A DNA stretch of 64,000 bases from CBDANZ01 sp965197865 (GTDB lineage: Bacteria; Acidobacteriota; Vicinamibacteria; Vicinamibacterales; CAVVIG01): contig CBDANZ010000003.1 of NCBI GenBank assembly GCA_965197865.1, positions 620,001 to 684,000 of the forward strand. Direction: 5' to 3'. The notes under the pieces were generated by a model that saw nothing but the letters and a program-made list of their open reading frames with translations, did no database searches and was not told the DNA's origin. Below, piece by piece: positions 27,252 through 34,982 of this stretch. A program made the translations under genes and the position numbers. Numbering within the stretch: the stretch's first letter is position 1; each line of letters opens with the position of its first letter.

Positions 27252-28294
27252 AGCAGGCCCAGCCGGCGCATCAGCTCGGCGTTCAGAATCGCCGCGCCGG
27301 CTGCGCCACGGATCGTGTTGTGCCCGAGCGCGACGAACTTGTAGTCGAACAGCGGACATGGACGCAGCCGGCCGATGGTGACCGTCATCCCGCCGTCTCG
27401 GTTCACGTCGAGAAGCGGTTGCGGGCGATTCGCCTCGGCGAGGTACACGATCGGCTGCCGCGGTGCGGACGGGAGGTCGAGTGCCTGTGGACGGCCTTTA
27501 AAGGACGCCCAGGCATCGATAATCGCTTCGGCCGGAGGGTGCTCGTCCAGTCCGACCGAGATCGACCCGGTGTGCCCGTGATGCACCGGGACGCGCGTAG
27601 TGGTGGCACTGAGCTTCACCGGATGGAACTCGATACGACCGTTCTGCAGCGACCCGAGAATCTTTCTGGTTTCTATCTCGATCTTTTCCTCCTCGCCGCC
27701 GCCGATGTGCGGAATCACGTTACCGAGAATGTCCCACGACGCCACACCGGGATATCCCGCCCCTGAGATCGCCTGCAGCGTAGTGACCATCGCCGTCTTC
27801 AGTCCGAACGGCCGGAGCGGAGCGAGCGCCATCGCCACCACAACAGCCGCGCAGTTTGGGTTCGTGATGATGCGTCCGTTCCACTCCTTGACGGTACCCT
27901 GCGCGTCGAGCAGCGCAAGATGATCTGCGTTGATCTCAGGGATGAGCAGGGGAGCCGTGTCCTCCATCCGGTAGTTGCGTGAATTGCTGACCACGATGTG
28001 GCCGGCTTGCGCGAAGGCAGCTTCGATTTCTCCGGCCACCGAGGAGTCGAGCCCAGAGAACACCAGCTTCGGCGCCCGACCGGGCGTAGCCGTGTCGACC
28101 GTGCAACGCGCAAGGTCATCGGGCAGACCATTTGGCAGGCGCCAGGCGGCGGCGTCGCGAAACACCTTACCCTCGGAACGGTGGCTCGCACCGAGCCATT
28201 CCACCTTGAACCAGGGGTGGTTGGCCAGAAGCGCGATGAACTGCTGGCCGACCGTACCGGTCGCGCCCAGGATGCCGACGGGAATTGGAGCCAT
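27248..28294 (-). CDS. asd: aspartate-semialdehyde dehydrogenase
   Basis: This 348-residue Asd is of the longer type found in archaea, fungi and some bacteria. The NADP loop is GILGATGTVGQQF (residues 8-20), the catalytic Cys is in NPNCAAVVV, and GAGYPGVASWDILGNVIPHI and HHGHTGSISVGL follow. It reduces aspartyl phosphate to aspartate semialdehyde, the branch point to lysine, threonine and methionine. It is the first gene of the six-gene operon, preceded by an attenuator. The ATG at 28294 is 12 bases after the terminator T-tract. Confidence 0.95.
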   Translation of the reverse strand: MAPIPVGILGATGTVGQQFIALLANHPWFKVEWLGASHRSEGKVFRDAAAWRLPNGLPDDLARCTVDTATPGRAPKLVFSGLDSSVAGEIEAAFAQAGHIVVSNSRNYRMEDTAPLLIPEINADHLALLDAQGTVKEWNGRIITNPNCAAVVVAMALAPLRPFGLKTAMVTTLQAISGAGYPGVASWDILGNVIPHIGGGEEEKIEIETRKILGSLQNGRIEFHPVKLSATTTRVPVHHGHTGSISVGLDEHPPAEAIIDAWASFKGRPQALDLPSAPRQPIVYLAEANRPQPLLDVNRDGGMTVTIGRLRPCPLFDYKFVALGHNTIRGAAGAAILNAELMRRLGLL

Positions 28295-28306
28295 AGGCTT
28301 TCGTGC

Positions 28307-28339
28307 AAAAAAAAGCCGACGCGGTCGAACCGTGTCGGC
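28307..28339 (-). terminator. intrinsic terminator in the asd leader
   Basis: GCCGACACGG-TTCGA-CCGCGTCGGC pairs at 9 of 10 positions (one A-C mismatch) and is followed directly by eight Ts on the minus strand, only 12 bases before the asd ATG. A strong terminator ahead of the first gene of an operon makes sense only as an attenuator. Confidence 0.85.
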
Positions 28340-28366
28340 AGGGTCAACGCTCGTGTGTGATGACGA

Positions 28367-28450
28367 TCAGCGCTCGAGCACAACTCCCCCGACACGGCTG
28401 GCCCGCTTTCGGCTAGTGCGCGTTCCCGTGTCGGATGTGAACTGCATCAT
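28367..28450 (-). CDS. leader peptide of the asd operon (27 aa)
   Basis: ATG-ATG at 28450 opens a 27-codon ORF beginning M-M-Q-F-T-S-D-T-G-T-R-T and ending V-V-L-E-R before TGA. Four Thr codons fall within codons 5-12, overlapping pairing segment A (codons 6-9). Segment B overlaps codons 17-21. A ribosome paused for charged tRNA-Thr would cover A. The Thr density is moderate and Ser/Arg are also frequent, so the regulating amino acid is an inference. No strong ribosome binding site is present (ACGAAG upstream). Confidence 0.55.
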   Translation of the reverse strand: MMQFTSDTGTRTSRKRASRVGGVVLER

Positions 28451-28489
28451 CTTCGTAGAACAAGTCTGTTTCGGCCAGTCAGAAAAATG

Positions 28490-28517
28490 AGTATAGCATG
28501 GAGACGGAATGCTTCAA
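28490..28517 (-). promoter_or_regulatory. sigma70-like promoter of the asd operon
   Basis: On the minus strand TTGAAG (28512-28517), a 16-base spacer and TATACT (28490-28495) match the housekeeping consensus well. Transcription would start near 28483. The -35 box lies inside the first codons of the divergent hydrolase gene. Confidence 0.65.
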
Positions 28518-29537
28518 GCCTTCTTCCACGCGTGGGAACGGCGGCTCGCCGTCGTCTCCAAAGATCGCGTCGTGCGGCCCTTCGAGTGGGGTCTCGATTG
28601 GATTCCCTCTAACGGCCCGCCTGCTGGTGCGCCGCCGGATGAGGTGTTGGGTCTTTGGGTCTCGCAGGTGATGGCCGATACCGACGCGTTCTTCACGCCG
28701 CCGCCGACCACGGACTACAGACTGAGTACGAGATCGTCGGACGGTAATCGCGTGCTGTCGTTTCCATCCGCGTTCAACACGCCGCACCGGGAAAACAACA
28801 CTGTCTACTGTCGGTACTTCCCAGCGGGCCGGCGGCGACATCGAACCGCGGTCCTCGTCTTGCCTCAGTGGAATGCGGATCCTGGCGGCCACGTTGGATT
28901 GTGCCGGGCGCTGGCCATGAGCGGGCTCTCGGCGTTGCGGCTCAGCTTGCCCTACCATGACCAGCGGATGCCGCCAGAACTTCAGCGCGCCGACTACATC
29001 GTCAGCGCGAACGTCGCGAGGACCGTCCAGGTGTGCCGCCAGGCGGTGCTCGACGCACGGCGCGCGATCGCGTGGCTGGCCGCCGAAGGGTTCGAGCGCA
29101 TCGGCATTCTGGGCTCGAGTCTGGGCGCGTGCCTCGCCCTGCTCACGACGGCCCACGAGCCGCTCCTGAAGGCCCAGGCGCTCAATCACATCTCGCCCTA
29201 TTTCGCGGATGTCGTTTGGCGAGGCATCTCGACGCGCCACGTGCGTGAGGGGCTCGACGGACACATCGAACTCGATCGCCTTCGAGCGCTATGGAAACCC
29301 ATCAGCCCACGGTGGTACCTGGATCGCATCCGGGTCCGGCAGACGTTGCTTGTGTACGCGCGCTACGATCTTACATTTCCGGTCGATCTATCAGAAGATC
29401 TGGTGCGCGAGTTCCGCGATCGCGGCATCCCGCATGAGCTGGCGACGCTGGGCTGCGGCCACTACAGCGCGGGCAAGACGCCGTTCAAATTCGTCGACGG
29501 CTGGATTCTCGTGCGGTTTCTCAGAAAAGCGCTGTGA
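28509..29537 (+). CDS. alpha/beta hydrolase (ABHD18-like)
   Basis: This 342-residue protein has the alpha/beta hydrolase order: a strand with AVLVLPQWNADPGG, RLSLPYHDQRMPPELQRADY, the nucleophile elbow GILGSSLGACLA, an acid region LLVYARYDLTFP and a His near the end (TLGCGHYSAGKTPF). The arrangement resembles the ABHD18/Abhydrolase_18 group, whose substrates are unknown. No signal peptide. The start at 28509 overlaps the -35 box of the divergent asd promoter, so a downstream start (GTG near 28551) is possible. Confidence 0.8.
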   Translation: MLQAFFHAWERRLAVVSKDRVVRPFEWGLDWIPSNGPPAGAPPDEVLGLWVSQVMADTDAFFTPPPTTDYRLSTRSSDGNRVLSFPSAFNTPHRENNTVYCRYFPAGRRRHRTAVLVLPQWNADPGGHVGLCRALAMSGLSALRLSLPYHDQRMPPELQRADYIVSANVARTVQVCRQAVLDARRAIAWLAAEGFERIGILGSSLGACLALLTTAHEPLLKAQALNHISPYFADVVWRGISTRHVREGLDGHIELDRLRALWKPISPRWYLDRIRVRQTLLVYARYDLTFPVDLSEDLVREFRDRGIPHELATLGCGHYSAGKTPFKFVDGWILVRFLRKAL

Positions 29538-29622
29538 CCCCCAACATCATCGTCCACCGCCGGCACGACGCTCGTGATGACAATCACGCCGAACATGCCC
29601 ACCCCGAGACCCCGGAGACGCA

Positions 29623-29874
29623 TCAGACTTCGAGCACGATCTTCCCGAACTGGCCCGACTCCTCGAACCACCGCTGCGCCGCGGCCGCGTCGGCCAGCGG
29701 GAAGGTCCGGTCCACCACCGGCTTGAGCCGGCCCGCGAAGAAAAGCATCCGACGCGCAGCAGCTCGCCCTTTGTGCCCATCCACCAGGGCCGAGCTCCGG
29801 CTCCGGCGCCTCCTCGTAGCGAAGAACCTTCGGGCTCCGTGTTCGTGAAATCGAACCGCTTTCTCTGAATTCAA
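29623..29874 (-). pseudogene. zinc-type alcohol dehydrogenase / quinone oxidoreductase with a large internal deletion
   Basis: The minus strand starts like an MDR-family oxidoreductase (KAVRFHEHG then, in a shifted frame, SPKVLRYEEAPEPELGP) and ends like one (MGTKGELLRV, then GRLKPVVDRTFPLADAAAAQ and RWFEESGQFGKIVLEV before the stop). The about 230-250 residues between, including the whole NADPH-binding domain, are missing, and two frame changes are present. It is a remnant; the deletion joins N- and C-terminal strands within about 250 bases. Confidence 0.75.
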
Positions 29875-29888
29875 GACCAGAGATGCTA

Positions 29889-31250
29889 TCAGGAGAGCTC
29901 AGGCGAAAGGACCACCGGGTCGCCTAGCCCGAGGCACGCGAGATCGTCTGCAATGTGGTCGAGGTCACCAACGACCAGGATGGTCAGCCGGTCCGGATCG
30001 AGGTGTTCGGCGGCCACGCGGGTTACGTCGTCCGCTGTCACACGCTCGACCTTGTGAACGAAGCGGGCGAAGTAGTCGTCCGGCAGATCGTAGAGCGCAA
30101 TCTGGGTGATGGCCCGCGCAATCTGCTCAGTGGTCTCGAAGTTGCGCGCGTAGCCGCGCGTCAGCGCAGCCGTGCCCAGCGCCAGCTCCTCTCGAGTCAC
30201 TGCACGGGCCCCGCGAATCGCCGAAATTTCACCAAGCGACTCCTTAATCGCCCGGCTGGTGGCCGCCGCTTGGACGCTCACCTGCAGCGCGAAGGGGCCC
30301 GGCAGGCGGCGAAAATCGAACGACGTGCGCGCACCGTAGGTGAATCCCTTGTCCTGGCGAAGATTCAAGTTGATGCGGCTGACGAACTGGCCGCCCAAAA
30401 CCATGTTCGCGACCACAAGCGCGTGATAGTCGGGCGTGCTGCGCGCCACCGCGACATGGCCGATGCGCAATTCCGACTGCGGCGCGTGCGGATGTGGCAC
30501 GACGTTGAGCCGCGCCGGCTTCGGCAACGCCGTCGCCGCGGCCAAATCGAGACGGACCGTCCCTTCCCACCCGGCAAACGCGTCTTCCGCGTAGCGTCGA
30601 ATCGTGTCGTGTTCGCAGTCGCCGACGACCACCAGCGTCGCTTCTGACGGTCTCATCGCCGTCGCATGAAAGGCACGGACGTCGTCGGAGGTGGCGGCCG
30701 CAAGCGTCTGCTCGCCGCCGAGCGGCGTGTGACCGTAGGGATGGCTGCCGTACAAGAGCCTGACGAGGGCGCGATCGGCGACGGCGCCCGGCATGTCGCG
30801 CAGTTGCGTCAGGCGATGCAGCCGGAGCTGTCGTACGCGAACGAAATCGGCATCTTTCAGCGACGGCCGGGCCGTCATGTCGCCGAGCAGCGTCAAAGCC
30901 TTGCCCGCGAACCGACCGAGCACGGTGATCGTCAACAGCACGGCATCGGATCCAATGTCGAAATCAAGCTGCCCGCCGATGCGGGCCAGCGCCTCGTGGA
31001 ATTCGGTCGCCGATCGCGCGCCGCTTCCCTCGTCGAGCATGTCGACCGTGAGCGCCGCGAGTCCGTCCTTGCCCAGCGGATCGTCGGCCGCGCCGCGTCG
31101 CACCAGCAGCATGAGCGTGACGACAGGAATCGACGGGTGTCGGACCGTCCAGACGCGGAGACCGCTCGGGAGCGACGACTTGTCGATGGTGGGAAAGCCG
31201 AACGGCCGGGCGGGTCCCGGTTCGGGCAGCCGCGCGCGGGCAGTGATCAC
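29889..31250 (-). CDS. M16 family peptidase, inactive subunit (pair 1)
   Basis: This 453-residue M16 (pitrilysin/insulinase-like) protein has both M16 domains but no HxxEH zinc motif at the expected N-terminal position (AALTVDMLDEGSG). Later family landmarks such as LLYGSHPYGHTPLGG, LVVVGDCEHDTIRRY and QDKGFTYGARTSFDFRRLPG are present. It would form the closing half of a heterodimeric zinc protease with the upstream gene, whose stop overlaps its GTG start as GTGA. Location (cytoplasm or periplasm) is unclear, with no signal peptide. Confidence 0.87.
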   Translation of the reverse strand: MITARARLPEPGPARPFGFPTIDKSSLPSGLRVWTVRHPSIPVVTLMLLVRRGAADDPLGKDGLAALTVDMLDEGSGARSATEFHEALARIGGQLDFDIGSDAVLLTITVLGRFAGKALTLLGDMTARPSLKDADFVRVRQLRLHRLTQLRDMPGAVADRALVRLLYGSHPYGHTPLGGEQTLAAATSDDVRAFHATAMRPSEATLVVVGDCEHDTIRRYAEDAFAGWEGTVRLDLAAATALPKPARLNVVPHPHAPQSELRIGHVAVARSTPDYHALVVANMVLGGQFVSRINLNLRQDKGFTYGARTSFDFRRLPGPFALQVSVQAAATSRAIKESLGEISAIRGARAVTREELALGTAALTRGYARNFETTEQIARAITQIALYDLPDDYFARFVHKVERVTADDVTRVAAEHLDPDRLTILVVGDLDHIADDLACLGLGDPVVLSPELS

Positions 31251-32554
31251 TGCACGTCAGCAGGCATCGAGTTGGGGAGCCCCAGCTCGGCGCGTCCTCG
31301 CGGCACGATGCTGAGCGTGATGCGCCGCTCGTGGTCCAGATACTGCGAGACCGACCCTCGTAGCGATTCTCGGGTCACCATGCGATAGCGCTCGAGATCC
31401 TTGTCGAAGAACGCCGGATCGCCGAGCAACGTGTTGTACGCATTCAACTGATCGGACTTGCCGCCGAACCCGCCGACCGTTTGCAATCGAAACATGAACT
31501 GCGCTTCGGCTTGAATCCGGCCGCGCTCGATCTCGTCGTCGCTCGGTCCATCGGCCGCAAGCCGGGTGATTTCTTCGTCGATGGCCAGCTGGAGCTCGGC
31601 GAGCGGATGGCCCGGGGCCGCCGTGGCGGCGATTTGAACGAATCCGGACACTTCGCGCGAGTTCTGCGCCGCCGATACGTCGGTGGCCAGGCTCTCCTCA
31701 ACAATGAGTCGACGATACAGCCGGGATGTCTTCCCGTTGGCGAGAACGTCAGCCGCCAGGTCGAGGTCGGCGTCCCTCGCGGCAAACATCGGCACGGTCA
31801 GCCAGGCGATGTAGAGGCGCGGTAGCTCGACGCGATCTTCCAGCACAAGCCGTTGCTCCCGTGCCAGCACGGCACCATCAGGCCGCACCGGGCTCACCTT
31901 GGGACCCGCCGGCAGCTCCTCGAAATACGCGCACGCCAGCGCGAGCGCCTCCGCCGGGTCGATATCGCCGGCGAGCGCGAGCGAGGCGTTCGCAGGATGG
32001 TAGTAGGTGCTGAGAAACCGACGCACCTCGTCGAGCTTCGCCGCGTGGAGATCCGCGATGTTGCCGATTGTGGTCCAGTGGTACGGATGATCGGGAGGAA
32101 ACAGGGCCGCCAGCATTGCCATCTGGGCAAGGCCGTACGGGCGATTCTCGTAGTTCTGTCGCCGTTCGTTCAGCACGACGTCGCGCTGGTTCGCGAACTT
32201 CGCGGCGGTGAGCGCGGGCAGCAGAAAACCCATGCGATCGGATTCCATCCACAGCGCCAACTCGAGCGCATTGGTGGGCACGACTTCCCAGTAGTTCGTG
32301 CGGTCCGCGTTGGTGGAGCCGTTCAGCGAGGCGCCTGCCCCCTGCAGTGGCTGGAAGTAGCCTTTGTCGTGGTGCTCGGACCCCTCGAACATCAGATGCT
32401 CGAAGAGGTGCGCGAACCCGGTCCGTCCCGGCTGCTCGTTCTTGGAGCCGACGTGGTACCAGATGTTCACGGCGACGATAGGGCAGGTGTGATCTTCGTG
32501 CAGCAGCACGTCGAGCCCGTTCGCAAGTGTGTGCTTGACGAACGGAATGTTCAT
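31247..32554 (-). CDS. M16 family zinc peptidase, active subunit (pair 1)
   Basis: This 435-residue protein has the inverted zinc motif HLFEH in RTGFAHLFEHLMFEGSEHHD, the downstream Glu region (DVVLNERRQNYENRPYGLAQ), and the C-terminal M16 domain. It should be the catalytic partner of the following inactive M16 protein. Substrates are unfolded peptides. It overlaps the Mrp-like gene upstream by 4 bases (ATGA), so the three genes form one operon (Mrp, active M16, inactive M16). Confidence 0.92.
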   Translation of the reverse strand: MNIPFVKHTLANGLDVLLHEDHTCPIVAVNIWYHVGSKNEQPGRTGFAHLFEHLMFEGSEHHDKGYFQPLQGAGASLNGSTNADRTNYWEVVPTNALELALWMESDRMGFLLPALTAAKFANQRDVVLNERRQNYENRPYGLAQMAMLAALFPPDHPYHWTTIGNIADLHAAKLDEVRRFLSTYYHPANASLALAGDIDPAEALALACAYFEELPAGPKVSPVRPDGAVLAREQRLVLEDRVELPRLYIAWLTVPMFAARDADLDLAADVLANGKTSRLYRRLIVEESLATDVSAAQNSREVSGFVQIAATAAPGHPLAELQLAIDEEITRLAADGPSDDEIERGRIQAEAQFMFRLQTVGGFGGKSDQLNAYNTLLGDPAFFDKDLERYRMVTRESLRGSVSQYLDHERRITLSIVPRGRAELGLPNSMPADVQ

Positions 32555-33630
32555 CGAACGACAGTCACCGGAATCGTTGGCCGGCTATAGCTCGCAATCG
32601 ACACCTGCGCGGCAGCGCGCTCGGCGGCCGCCATGAACGCCCGCGCCGCCGGCGAGTCGGCGTCGCTGATGACGAGCGGCACGCCGCGCTCGCTGCCTTC
32701 ACTGATGGGCTGGTAGATGGGAATCCGACCGAGGAACGGCACCGCCAGCTCGGTCGCCAACCGCTCGCCGCCCCCTGAGCCGAAGATGTCGGACTCGTGG
32801 CCGCAGGACGGGCAGGTGAAATGGCTCAGGTTCTCGATGATGCCGAGCGGCGGGATGTTCAGTTTCTTATACATGGCCACCGCCCGCCGGCTGTCGACCA
32901 GCGACACCTGCTGCGGCGTGGTGACGACGATCGCGCCGGCCACGGGAACCGTCTGGCTGAGGCTGAGCGCGACGTCGCCCGTGCCTGGCGGCAGATCGAT
33001 CACGAGGTAATCGAGATCGACCCATTTCACTTCTCGGAAGAACTGCTGAAGCGCTCCGTGCAACATCGGTCCGCGCCAGATGATCGGTGCATCGTCCTTG
33101 GTGAGAAACCCCATCGAGATCACCTGCAGGCCGTATTTTTCGGCAGGGATGATCTTCTTGCCGTCGGTCGTCAGCTCGGCCTTGAGGCCGAGCATGATCG
33201 GCACGTTCGGCCCGTACATGTCGGCGTCGATGAGGCCGACCCTGCCTCCCGCTCGGGCGAGCGCAAGGGCCAGGTTCACCGCCACGGTGGTCTTGCCGAC
33301 GCCGCCCTTGCCCGCGCCAACGGCGATCACGTTCTTCACGCCGGGCGGCGCCTGCCGGGGCCCGTCGCCTCCAACCGCCTCCCGAACGTGCGCGCTCATC
33401 TGCACGTCGACGCTCGACACGCCGGCTACGCGCATCACGGCAGCGCGCGCCTGATCCCGCATCTGGTCCTTGACGGGGCACGCAGGGGTCGTGAGCTCGA
33501 TAGTGAAAGCCACATGCCCGTCGAGGGTCTTCAGATCCTTAATGAACCCCAGGCTGACAAGGTCGCGGTGCAGATCGGGGTCCTGGACGACCTTCAGCGC
33601 ATCGAGCACGGCCGCTTGATCCACCGGCAT
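32551..33630 (-). CDS. mrp: Mrp/ApbC family Fe-S cluster carrier ATPase
   Basis: This 359-residue protein has an N-terminal MIP18/DUF59 domain (residues 1-85, with TTPACPVKDQM), then the deviant P-loop GAGKGGVGKTTVAVNLAL (about residues 105-122), IDADMYGPNVPIMLG, LVIDLPPGTGD and the cluster-binding CxxC in HFTCPSCGHE. It binds and transfers [4Fe-4S] clusters to apo-proteins in the cytoplasm. Several Fe-S clients are encoded in this window (aconitase-like enzyme, class I fumarase, AddB). Confidence 0.95.
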   Translation of the reverse strand: MPVDQAAVLDALKVVQDPDLHRDLVSLGFIKDLKTLDGHVAFTIELTTPACPVKDQMRDQARAAVMRVAGVSSVDVQMSAHVREAVGGDGPRQAPPGVKNVIAVGAGKGGVGKTTVAVNLALALARAGGRVGLIDADMYGPNVPIMLGLKAELTTDGKKIIPAEKYGLQVISMGFLTKDDAPIIWRGPMLHGALQQFFREVKWVDLDYLVIDLPPGTGDVALSLSQTVPVAGAIVVTTPQQVSLVDSRRAVAMYKKLNIPPLGIIENLSHFTCPSCGHESDIFGSGGGERLATELAVPFLGRIPIYQPISEGSERGVPLVISDADSPAARAFMAAAERAAAQVSIASYSRPTIPVTVVR

Positions 33631-33642
33631 GAGTCAAGAATA

Positions 33643-34215
33643 TCAGCTTGGGGATCTGAAAGGATCTTCTAAGGATCTAAACGGCAGAGTCCGGACAGCC
33701 ACACGGACCTCGACGCGGACTGGGGCCGCGTGCATCGAGGTCACGCGGAAGCGCAGGCACGCTCCATCGACGACACCGGGCCGCACCGAGAGGCGGACCG
33801 GCTGGTGAACGAGCGCGTCGCCGGTGCCGCGACAGCCGGTGCACGGCTCGGTCCACGTTTCGCCGCGGCCGCCGCACGAGACGCAGGTGCCGCGCAGAGG
33901 CACTTCCAGTAGCAGCACGACGCCGTTCGATGCGTCGCGGCTCGACAACGACACCTTTGTTCTGAGCATGTCGGCGTTGCCCTGCTCGCCGAGAAATCGG
34001 TCGCGCACGCGCTCAACGAGATGGCCGACGGATGGGAAGTCGATCGCGATCTCGTCGGCGAAGCAATCGTCTGGCGCACTGGCGCCGCGGATTGTTTCCC
34101 ACAGCGCTGGTACCAGCAGATGACGGAACCGATCGCGGCTCACAGTGAAATGGGCAGCCCGCAGTGTAATACCTGCTTGACGGACCGCCTGCCTACGGTA
34201 AGGAGCCGGTCTCAT
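33643..34215 (-). CDS. DnaJ-C-like protein with a half zinc finger
   Basis: From ATG 34215 the protein has 190 residues. It has no J-domain but a middle CVSCGGRGETWTEPCTGCRG segment: two of the four CxxCxGxG repeats of DnaJ, enough for a single Zn site. A DnaJ-C-like beta region follows (LSVRPGVVDGACLRFRV). The N-terminal half (FADEIAIDFPSVGHLVERVR) is helical. It may be a substrate-binding or recruitment factor without Hsp70 stimulation. The start is uncertain; the divergent zinc-ribbon gene begins 43 bases away. Function unknown. Confidence 0.65.
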   Translation of the reverse strand: MRPAPYRRQAVRQAGITLRAAHFTVSRDRFRHLLVPALWETIRGASAPDDCFADEIAIDFPSVGHLVERVRDRFLGEQGNADMLRTKVSLSSRDASNGVVLLLEVPLRGTCVSCGGRGETWTEPCTGCRGTGDALVHQPVRLSVRPGVVDGACLRFRVTSMHAAPVRVEVRVAVRTLPFRSLEDPFRSPS

Positions 34216-34258
34216 GCTTGTCAAGGCAGGGCACGGACGGGAACGTGGAACAAGAATC

Positions 34259-34426
34259 ATGCCCGAGTCGAAAGACTTCCCGCTCTGTGGCAGCGCGATG
34301 CAGCCCAAGCACTCCGAGCAGGTCGTGCGCATTCCCGGGAACCCGAAAGAGACGAAACGCAAAGTGGCCGAGTGGATCTACCCTAACTGCGATTATTTCG
34401 AAGAAGCCGAAGAAAAGAGCACGTGA
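34259..34426 (+). CDS. small zinc-ribbon-like protein with degenerate Cys pairs
   Basis: From ATG 34259 this encodes 55 residues: ESKDFPLCGSAMQPKHSEQV, IPGNPKETKRKVAEW and IYPNCDYFEEAEE. The layout is a two-CxxC zinc ribbon in which CPLC has become FPLC and CPNC has become YPNC, so two of four ligands are lost (TGC-to-TTC and TGC-to-TAC, single-base changes). It either no longer binds zinc or is early in decay. Function unknown. Confidence 0.6.
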   Translation: MPESKDFPLCGSAMQPKHSEQVVRIPGNPKETKRKVAEWIYPNCDYFEEAEEKST

Positions 34427-34441
34427 CAACGAGGGCGGGTG

Positions 34442-34678
34442 TCAGCGCGCGCCGATTGTCAGCAGGACTTCCTTGCGGAGGGTATCCTCAAACTCCTCGA
34501 ACTTGAGCGTGGACTCGCACTCGTCGCACAGCACTTCGAGCACGGCGGGCCGGCTTTCTTCCGACACCTCTACGCGGCCATCTTCAAGGTGGACGACGTG
34601 CATCTGCAGCGTCTTGACCTGAAAGTTCCCTTCGTTGCCGCAACTTGGACAGGTCAACGTCACGAATCGATCCTCCAC
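34442..34678 (-). CDS. small zinc-ribbon protein
   Basis: This 78-residue protein has an N-terminal CPSC and a C-terminal CDEC pair, enclosing LHVVHLEDGRVEVSEESRPA. The two pairs make a plausible treble-clef or ribbon zinc site. It is convergent with the degenerate ribbon gene (15 bases between stops). Function unknown; such proteins often bind nucleic acid or act as small regulators. Confidence 0.65.
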   Translation of the reverse strand: MEDRFVTLTCPSCGNEGNFQVKTLQMHVVHLEDGRVEVSEESRPAVLEVLCDECESTLKFEEFEDTLRKEVLLTIGAR

Positions 34679-34805
34679 TCCCGCTCCTGAAACGTGCCCA
34701 GCAAAGCCTGATTCTATGTAATGGCTGGTCCACCGCGCAATAAAAACCGGCCAAAACAGCGGATCGTCGCAAAACCGGGCAGAAATCTGCTAGCTTTGTG
34801 GCCCG

Positions 34806-34982
34806 ATGCCCGCAACGAACCGAGCCTACGAGATTCACACGGAAGCGCACGGGCCCCACTGGGTTGCCTGGACTACCCACCCGGGCAGCTCGAAACCCGA
34901 CCGTTCTGTGGTGGTCGTCGCCGCGTCCGAGCATGAAGCAGAACAACGCGCGCGGCTTTGGGCCGAACAGTTCGAATACTAG
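34806..34982 (+). CDS. small hypothetical protein (58 aa)
   Basis: An ATG at 34806 opens 58 codons with ordinary composition: RAYEIHTEAHGPHWVAW, then PDRSVVVVAASEHEAEQRAR and LWAEQFEY before TAG. The pattern of alternating strands followed by an amphipathic helix looks like a real small domain. It overlaps the convergent addA stop by 4 bases. Family not recognised. Confidence 0.5.
   Translation: MPATNRAYEIHTEAHGPHWVAWTTHPGSSKPDRSVVVVAASEHEAEQRARLWAEQFEY

Larger units (their letters stand above)
28295..28483 (-). promoter_or_regulatory. transcription attenuator leader of the asd-lysC-dap operon
   Basis: The about 189-base leader carries three mutually complementary 9-base segments: A, CCGACACGG (28426-28434); B, CCGTGTCGG (28389-28397); and C, CCGACACGG, which is also the 5' arm of the terminator. 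A:B and B:C are perfect pairings and C pairs with the terminator 3' arm. Segment A lies inside a short leader ORF with Thr codons. This is the layout of a ribosome-stalling attenuator: a ribosome stalled over A frees B to pair with C (antiterminator), while smooth translation or A:B pairing lets the terminator form. Roles are inferred from complementarity. Confidence 0.72.

Noticed and set aside
28295..28483. Lysine, SAM or T-box riboswitch ahead of asd
   Set aside because: No L-box, SAM-I core or T-box (TGGNACC-like) motif is visible. The leader ORF and the three 9-base segments explain the element better.
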